Source: an uncultured Clostridia bacterium (lineage in GTDB: Bacteria > Bacillota > Clostridia > Christensenellales > Aristaeellaceae). From it: 9,315 bases of DNA. Location: contig CAKTTM010000060.1 in the NCBI GenBank assembly GCA_934615145.1, positions 1 to 9,315 of the forward strand, written 5' to 3'. Numbering within the stretch: the first letter of the stretch is position 1; each line of letters opens with the position of its first letter. Positions 6,123 to 9,315 of this stretch are shown one piece after another. The notes under the pieces were generated by a model. The model had not been told where the DNA came from. It was given only the letters and a program-made list of their open reading frames with translations, and did not search any database. The position numbers and the translations under genes are program-made.

Positions 6123-6593
6123 ATGGCCATCGAGCGTGTGCGGGCAGCCTTTGAGCGGCTGGGGATAGCAGACAGGATAGAGGAGTTTGATGTCTCCAGC
6201 GCCACCGTGCCTCTGGCCGCTCTGGCCCTGGGCGTCCAGGAGGCGCAGATCGCAAAGACCCTGTCCTTTCGCGCGGCCGATGGCGGCGCCCTGCTGGTGG
6301 TGGCCGCAGGAGACGCCCGCATTGACAACCCCAAGTTCAAAGCCGCCTTTGGCACCAAGGCCAGAATGCTCTCCGCCCAGGAGGCTGAGCAGATGACCGG
6401 CCACGCCGTGGGCGGTGTCTGTCCCTTTGCCGTCAAGCAAGGCGTGCGCATCCATCTGGACGAGAGCCTCAGGCGCTTTGAGCATGTCTACCCCGCCTGC
6501 GGCAGCGCCAACAGCGCGGTCAAAATGACCCCCACAGAGCTTGCGCACTACAGCGGCAGCAGCTGGGTGGATGTGTGCAGGCTGCTGGAATAG
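6123..6593 (+). CDS. YbaK/EbsC-family aminoacyl-tRNA deacylase
   Basis: The 156-aa protein covers the whole YbaK/ProRS-INS single-domain fold. Family members hydrolyse mischarged tRNAs such as Cys-tRNA(Pro) or Ala-tRNA(Pro). Visible signatures are SSATVPLAALALG (25-37), AKTLSFRA (44-51) with the conserved Lys45, the strand ALLVVAAGDARID (56-68), VGGVCPFAV (97-105) and VYPACGSANSAVKMTPTEL (122-140). The start at 6123 is set by GGAGG at 6111-6115, 7 nt upstream; an in-frame start 7 codons earlier would lie before that site. It has its own promoter and is flanked by hairpins, so it looks like a single-gene unit. The exact tRNA specificity (YbaK-, ProX- or EbsC-type) cannot be set from motifs alone. 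Confidence 0.9.
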   Translation: MAIERVRAAFERLGIADRIEEFDVSSATVPLAALALGVQEAQIAKTLSFRAADGGALLVVAAGDARIDNPKFKAAFGTKARMLSAQEAEQMTGHAVGGVCPFAVKQGVRIHLDESLRRFEHVYPACGSANSAVKMTPTELAHYSGSSWVDVCRLLE

Positions 6594-6616
6594 CCGTCTG
6601 GATATGCGCATAGAAA

Positions 6617-6639
6617 AGGCCGCTCGCGGGGAGCGGCTT
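6617..6639 (+). terminator. Hairpin after the YbaK-family gene
   Basis: GCCGCTC (6619-6625) pairs perfectly with GAGCGGC (6631-6637) around a 5-nt loop, and the stem extends by a G-U and an A-T pair to 6617-6639. Only a weak T-rich tail follows (TTGAGTGTCTTC). It lies 23 bp after the stop codon, so it is a probable but imperfect terminator. Confidence 0.55.
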
Positions 6640-6671
6640 GAGTGTCTTCACGATCTATGACTTAGCCTGTC

Positions 6672-6779
6672 GCAAAGAATCGCTTCGCTGTCTTTGCTTT
6701 GGTTTTCGGGGCTGCGGCCCCAGAAAGGACGATGGGGGCTGTCCGCCCCCATGCCCCCGATAAGGGACTTCGTCCCTTA
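6672..6779. repeat. Cluster of stacked GC hairpins, probable dispersed intergenic repeat
   Basis: Four inverted repeats lie in 108 bp: GCAAAGA/TCTTTGC (6672-6697); GGGGC/GCCCC (6708-6721); ATGGGGGC/GCCCCCAT (6732-6752, 8-bp stem); TAAGGGAC/GTCCCTTA (6761-6779, 8-bp stem, TTC loop). The stretch 6594-6804 holds no gene. It lies between convergent genes, where it may terminate both directions. The short stems with TTCG-like loops resemble multi-copy intergenic palindromic units; copy number cannot be judged here. Confidence 0.6.
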
Positions 6780-6804
6780 ACCCATCTTGGGCTTGATTTA
6801 TCCC

Positions 6805-7065
6805 TTAGGCCAGCGCGCTGCGCAGCACGTTCTCCACGATCGCCTTGCTCGCCACGCCCTCGTGTACTTTCACATCGTCCACAAAGAAGGTGGGCACATA
6901 CCAGTAGTCATAGCCCTTTATCTTCTCCGGCGTTATTTTCTCATCGATCTGCTCGACCTCTACCTTGGCCAACTCCGGATACTCCTGCTGCAGCTCTGCC
7001 ATCCAGCGCTTGGCCTCCTGGCAGTAGGGGCAGCTCTCAAAATGGAACAGCTTGACATGCTTCAT
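6805..7065 (-). CDS. Glutaredoxin/thioredoxin-like protein with a CPYC active site
   Basis: The 86-aa protein opens with beta strand MKHVKLFHF, then the active site Cys12-Pro-Tyr-Cys15, and has the cis-proline segment YVPTFFVDD with Pro58, the standard glutaredoxin-fold layout at normal length. CPYC is the classic dithiol glutaredoxin motif. Expected work is thiol-disulfide exchange, for instance reducing a reductase. It is cytoplasmic with no signal peptide. It lies 2 bp after the stop of the NrdD-like gene (TGA, CG, ATG), so the two are very likely co-transcribed and this one translationally coupled; no Shine-Dalgarno sequence is visible. A GTG at 7083 would add 6 residues and overlap the upstream gene; the ATG at 7065 fits the family N-terminus better. 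A role in supplying electrons for ribonucleotide reduction, NrdH-like, is inferred from the neighbour. Confidence 0.88.
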   Translation of the reverse strand: MKHVKLFHFESCPYCQEAKRWMAELQQEYPELAKVEVEQIDEKITPEKIKGYDYWYVPTFFVDDVKVHEGVASKAIVENVLRSALA

Positions 7066-7067
7066 CG

Positions 7068-7346
7068 TCAGTTGCTGCGGCACAGGCCATGCTTGACACG
7101 GTCGTGCTCCTCCGCCCGCTTGCCGTTATTGAAGCGATCCAGCGTCCCCACCAGATAGCCGGTGATCCGCCGGATACGATGGAAGGGCTGCCCGCCGAAA
7201 TCATAATCCAGGTCGACAAAGTCGCCGTCCACCTTGATCCTGATGCTCTGCGGCTCACGGCCAAACCTTTCCCTTGCTCTGCTCAGATAAGCGTCCAGCT
7301 CAGCCTGGGCCAGGACGCCGCCTTCCACATGAAATACACATGCCAT
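7068..7346 (-). CDS. NrdD-like stand-alone glycyl-radical-type domain protein
   Basis: The 92-aa protein has a C-terminal half resembling the end of anaerobic (class III) ribonucleoside-triphosphate reductase: RRITGYLVG (59-67) followed by DRFNNGKRAEEHDRVKH (70-86). R-x-x-G-Y is the glycyl-radical signature, with Gly63 as the candidate radical site, and the RFN...K...E...RVKH pattern follows it in these enzymes. The N-terminal half, with SIRIKVDGDFVDLDYDF (34-50), is a short alpha/beta region with no catalytic cysteines, so it cannot itself reduce nucleotides. Similar short proteins are, as I recall, often annotated as anaerobic ribonucleotide reductase. The ATG at 7346 is chosen because AGGAGG (7360-7355) is 8 nt upstream; the ATG at 7352 is only 2 nt from it. 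It is first in a two-gene unit with the CPYC protein. The function is unproven. Confidence 0.8.
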   Translation of the reverse strand: MACVFHVEGGVLAQAELDAYLSRARERFGREPQSIRIKVDGDFVDLDYDFGGQPFHRIRRITGYLVGTLDRFNNGKRAEEHDRVKHGLCRSN

Positions 7347-7389
7347 TGTCATATCCTCCTTGGCGCTGCTATGAAGAGCGTGCAGGAGT

Positions 7390-7417
7390 AGTATACCACC
7401 TATTGTGGTTCTGTAAA
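7390..7417 (-). promoter_or_regulatory. Promoter of the NrdD-like/glutaredoxin pair
   Basis: On the minus strand, TTTACA (7417-7412) and an extended -10 TGGTATACT (hexamer TATACT at 7395-7390) are spaced 16 nt, each hexamer 5 of 6 to consensus. A 5-bp inverted repeat ACCAC/GTGGT (7395-7399 and 7405-7409) lies between the elements, a possible repressor site. Confidence 0.6.
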
Positions 7418-7459
7418 GCCCTTGCTACAAGATTTGGTCAAAACTAACAAAATGATGTC

Positions 7460-7483
7460 GCGCTGATCCTGGCCGAGCAGCGC
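7460..7483. repeat. Hairpin in the divergent intergenic region
   Basis: GCGCTG (7460-7465) pairs with CAGCGC (7478-7483) around a 12-nt loop and is followed on the plus strand by AAAAAA. It has no T tract in either reading direction after the stem, so it is not a terminator. Apart from this and the two promoters, the 215-bp gap 7347-7561 shows nothing recognisable. Confidence 0.3.
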
Positions 7484-7510
7484 AAAAAATGATAGCAAGT
7501 TCACATAACC

Positions 7511-7526
7511 TGTGGTATACTCCACA
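7511..7526 (+). promoter_or_regulatory. Extended -10 promoter inside a palindrome, upstream of the FMN-binding gene
   Basis: TGTGG-TATACT-CCACA is a perfect 5-bp inverted repeat centred on the -10 hexamer TATACT (7516-7521), with an extended TGG. No good -35 is found at 16-18 nt (TAGCAA at 7493-7498 is poor), as is common for extended -10 promoters or activator-dependent ones. The 10-mer GTGGTATACT is shared with the divergent promoter at 7390-7417. Confidence 0.5.
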
Positions 7527-7561
7527 AGGGTAATCACCCAAGCATTACCAAGGAGGCACCC

Positions 7562-9226
7562 ATGAAAAAACTTCTCGCACTGGCGCTGTGCGCCTGCCTG
7601 CTCTTCGCGTTTGGCGCGCAGGCGGAGACCAAGACGGGCGAGGCCGCTGGCTTTGGCGGCCCTGTCAAAGTAACCGTTACCCTGGATGGCGACAAGATCG
7701 TCTCCGTTGAAGTCACCGGTGATCAGGAGACCCGCGGCATCGGCGACCGGGCCATTGATGAGCTGCCCAATCTGATCGTGGAAAAGGGCGGCGTTGAGGT
7801 CGATGTCATCGGCGGCGCCACCGTCACCTCAGAGGCCATCCTCAAGGCCGTTGCCATCGCCCTGGGCCAGATCGAGCCCGAGGCCGCAGCTACTGAGGCA
7901 CCCGCTGCCCCCGCAGAGGTCGCTGCCGCTGAGGCCTACATCGGCTTTGGCGTGGACAGCACCGGCCGCATCGGCCCCGGCAAGGACGACAAGGATGTGC
8001 AGGTCTACTCCTTCAACGAAGTCTACGCCAATGTCATCTTTGACAAAGAGGGCAAGGTGCTCTTTGCCTACCTTGACCAGCTGGAGGTAGCCAGCCCCAA
8101 CTATGACGGCGACGGCATGCCCCACTTCAGCGGCTATCCGGGCCAGGGCGGCTACAACTATGATGAGAACCACGACGGCAAGATCGACTCCGTGCTGGAA
8201 ACCGACAACGACGGCTTCCAGGCCGAGATCGCCCAGTGGGCCACGAAGCGCCAGCGCGGCGATGCCTACCGCATGGGCACCGGCACCTGGAGCGACCAGG
8301 CCAACCGCTTTGCCCAGCTCTTTGTGGGCAAGACCGTAGACGAGATCGACGAGTGGTTTGCCAAGTACACCTCCGCCAAGAACGGCCGTCCGCTCAAGGA
8401 TGGCTCCAAGGACGAGGCTGAGGCCGCCAAGTACGCTGCCCTCAGCGATGATGAGAAGGCCATGCTGGCCGATCTGACCAGCGGCGCCACCATGAGCCTC
8501 AATGACAGCCATGGCAACATACTGGCCGCCGTCCGCAAAGCCTATGACAACCGCCAGCCCCTGACCGCCGGCGCCGCCGCCTTTGGCTTTGGCCTGGACA
8601 ACTCCGGCCGCATCGGCCCCGGCAAGGACGACAAGGAGGCCCAGGTCTACTCCTTCAACCAGGTCTTTGCCACCTCGCTGTTTGACACCGAGGGCCGCCT
8701 GACCTACCTGCACCTGGACCAGCTGGAGGTGGCCTCCCCCAACTATGACGGCGACGGCATGCCCCACTTTGGCGGCTATCCGGGCCAGACCCCCTACAAC
8801 TACGATGAGAACCACGACGGCAAGGTCGACGGCACGCTGGAAATGACCAACGAGAATTACCTCGAGCAGATCAGCGCCTGGGCCACCAAGCGCGAGCGCG
8901 GCGACGCCTACCGCATGGGCACCGGCACCTGGTCGCAGCAGGCCGATCGCTTCGCCCAGCTCTTTGTGGGCAAGACGGTCGACGAGATCGAGGACTGGTT
9001 TGCCAAGTACACCTCCGCCAAGAACGGCCGCCCGCTCAAGGACGGCTCCAAGGATGAGGCCGAGGCCGCCAAGTACGCGGCGCTAAGCGATGATGAGAAG
9101 GCCATGCTGGGCGACCTGACCACCGCTGCCACCATGAGCCTCAATGACGGCCACGGCAACATACTGGCCGCCATCCGCGCCAGCTTTGAGAGCCAGCTGC
9201 CCCTGGCCCTGACGCTGGGCGAGTAG
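7562..9226 (+). CDS. Secreted FMN-binding-domain protein with two tandem 214-residue repeats
   Basis: The 554-aa precursor has a signal peptide (MKKLLALALCACLLFAFG) with likely cleavage after AQA at residue 21 and no clear lipobox. Residues about 25-103 are an FMN-binding domain: VKVTVTLDGDKIVSVEV (35-51) and DVIGGATVTS (81-90), close to the ApbE flavinylation motif Dxx(S/T)GA(T/S); Thr87 is the candidate FMN attachment residue, though Gly replaces the usual Ser/Thr before GA. An Ala/Pro/Glu-rich linker (104-125) follows. Two repeats, 128-334 and 342-548, align at a constant offset of 214 residues without gaps. Each has RIGPGKDDK, YDGDGMPHF, a calcium-loop-like DENHDGK(I/V)D (201-209, 415-423), YRMGTGTW and an almost identical DGSKDEAEAAKYAALSDDEK stretch. 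I do not recognise the repeat domain; it may itself be FMN_bind-related. There is no membrane anchor or sorting signal. AAGGAGG at 7550-7556 is 5 nt before the ATG. It probably works as an extracytoplasmic electron carrier or flavin sensor; this is inference. Confidence 0.88.
   Translation: MKKLLALALCACLLFAFGAQAETKTGEAAGFGGPVKVTVTLDGDKIVSVEVTGDQETRGIGDRAIDELPNLIVEKGGVEVDVIGGATVTSEAILKAVAIALGQIEPEAAATEAPAAPAEVAAAEAYIGFGVDSTGRIGPGKDDKDVQVYSFNEVYANVIFDKEGKVLFAYLDQLEVASPNYDGDGMPHFSGYPGQGGYNYDENHDGKIDSVLETDNDGFQAEIAQWATKRQRGDAYRMGTGTWSDQANRFAQLFVGKTVDEIDEWFAKYTSAKNGRPLKDGSKDEAEAAKYAALSDDEKAMLADLTSGATMSLNDSHGNILAAVRKAYDNRQPLTAGAAAFGFGLDNSGRIGPGKDDKEAQVYSFNQVFATSLFDTEGRLTYLHLDQLEVASPNYDGDGMPHFGGYPGQTPYNYDENHDGKVDGTLEMTNENYLEQISAWATKRERGDAYRMGTGTWSQQADRFAQLFVGKTVDEIEDWFAKYTSAKNGRPLKDGSKDEAEAAKYAALSDDEKAMLGDLTTAATMSLNDGHGNILAAIRASFESQLPLALTLGE
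7943..8563 (+). repeat. Intragenic tandem repeat, copy A (partner 8585-9205)
   Basis: Codons 128-334 of the FMN-binding gene match codons 342-548 with a fixed 642-bp spacing and no insertions or deletions. The 3' part (about 8326-8480 against 8968-9122) is nearly identical at the DNA level; the 5' part is more diverged, suggesting an old duplication with later local homogenisation or selection. Confidence 0.9.
8585..9205 (+). repeat. Intragenic tandem repeat, copy B (partner 7943-8563)
   Basis: This is the second copy of the 621-bp unit. It differs most in the segment after the calcium-like loop (codons 424-440 against 210-226) and near its end (codons 538-548 against 324-334), while the block GKTVDEI to DEKAML is nearly unchanged. 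Confidence 0.9.
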
Positions 9227-9229
9227 ACT

Positions 9230-9257
9230 CCCATCAAAAACTGCGGTTTTTGATGGG
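9230..9257. terminator. Strong hairpin after the FMN-binding gene, probable terminator
   Basis: CCCATCAAAAAC (9230-9241) pairs perfectly over 12 bp with GTTTTTGATGGG (9246-9257) around TGCG. It begins 4 bp after the stop codon. The T run lies inside the right arm instead of after it, so it is not a textbook intrinsic terminator, but its strength and position support transcript-end formation or RNA protection. Confidence 0.6.
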
Positions 9258-9267
9258 CTAGGCTTCG

Positions 9268-9306
9268 GCCATCCGCCTCTCGCTACGCTCCCGGGCGGCG
9301 GATGGC
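9268..9306. repeat. Long GC-rich inverted repeat at the right edge
   Basis: GCCATCCGCC (9268-9277) pairs perfectly with GGCGGATGGC (9297-9306) around a 19-nt loop. The style is like the hairpin cluster at 6672-6779, so it may belong to the same class of intergenic palindromic repeats and may continue past the window. No gene is seen from 9227 to 9315. Confidence 0.5.
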
Positions 9307-9315
9307 ATGGAAACC

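Noticed and set aside
6672..6779. CRISPR-like array
   Set aside because: The hairpins differ in sequence and spacing; there are no direct repeats or spacers.
6699..7158. Plus-strand open frames over the hairpin cluster and the redox pair
   Set aside because: They cross GC hairpins and lie opposite the CPYC and NrdD-like genes; composition is low-complexity Pro/Arg/Ser.
7528..7549. Possible riboswitch or attenuator in the FMN gene leader (GGTAAT/ATTACC)
   Set aside because: The leader after the promoter is only about 30 nt, and the 6-bp stem with a 9-nt loop is too small for a known riboswitch.
7571..7600. Possible lipoprotein signal at Cys10 or Cys12 of the FMN-binding protein
   Set aside because: The residues before each Cys (LAL, LCA) do not fit the lipobox well, while AQA-E at 19-22 is a good type I cleavage site.
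7829..8815. 328-codon minus-strand open frame opposite the FMN-binding gene
   Set aside because: Its Gly/Val/Ala-rich repeats simply mirror the duplicated coding sequence, and no promoter or ribosome site supports it.

Overview
The window is GC-rich (by eye about 60% or more) bacterial DNA with strong AGGAGG-type ribosome sites, 4-bp start/stop overlaps and tightly packed genes. A class III (anaerobic) ribonucleotide reductase-like small gene and a secreted FMN-binding protein suggest an anaerobic Clostridia-type Firmicute. This assignment is inferred from style and gene content, not from a marker gene. No RNA genes, CRISPR arrays, insertion sequences or phage genes were seen.

Layout. 1-773 (minus) is the N-terminal part of a flavin disulfide oxidoreductase that runs off the left edge. 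A divergent promoter region (about 774-895) separates it from a plus-strand operon: nadE (896-2707), pncB (2704-4137), a 2H phosphoesterase (4134-4658), a RhuM-Fic fusion (4683-5636) and an unknown 123-aa gene (5682-6053). The operon ends at a hairpin terminator (6079-6108) whose loop also holds the -10 of the promoter for a YbaK-type tRNA deacylase (6123-6593). A 210-bp intergenic stretch of stacked GC hairpins follows. Next come two minus-strand genes read right to left: an NrdD-like glycyl-radical mini-protein (7068-7346), then a CPYC glutaredoxin-like protein (6805-7065). Divergent from them is a secreted FMN-binding protein with two long internal repeats (7562-9226), followed by hairpins to the right edge.

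How the genes work together. pncB and nadE are the first and last steps of Preiss-Handler NAD salvage (nicotinate to NaMN; NaAD to NAD); nadD is not in the window. The 2H phosphoesterase is translationally coupled to pncB and may act on a cyclic nucleotide or ADP-ribose phosphate, but its substrate is unknown. The glutaredoxin/NrdD-like pair looks like a redox unit connected with anaerobic deoxynucleotide synthesis. The FMN-binding protein is a candidate extracytoplasmic flavoprotein.

Most notable points: (1) the NadE glutaminase domain is present at near full length but appears to have lost its catalytic Glu and Cys; (2) a stand-alone glycyl-radical-like C-terminal domain is paired with a glutaredoxin-like protein; (3) the secreted FMN protein carries an unrecognised 214-residue domain in tandem, each copy with a calcium-loop-like motif; (4) a RhuM-Fic gene lies in an NAD operon behind decoy start codons.
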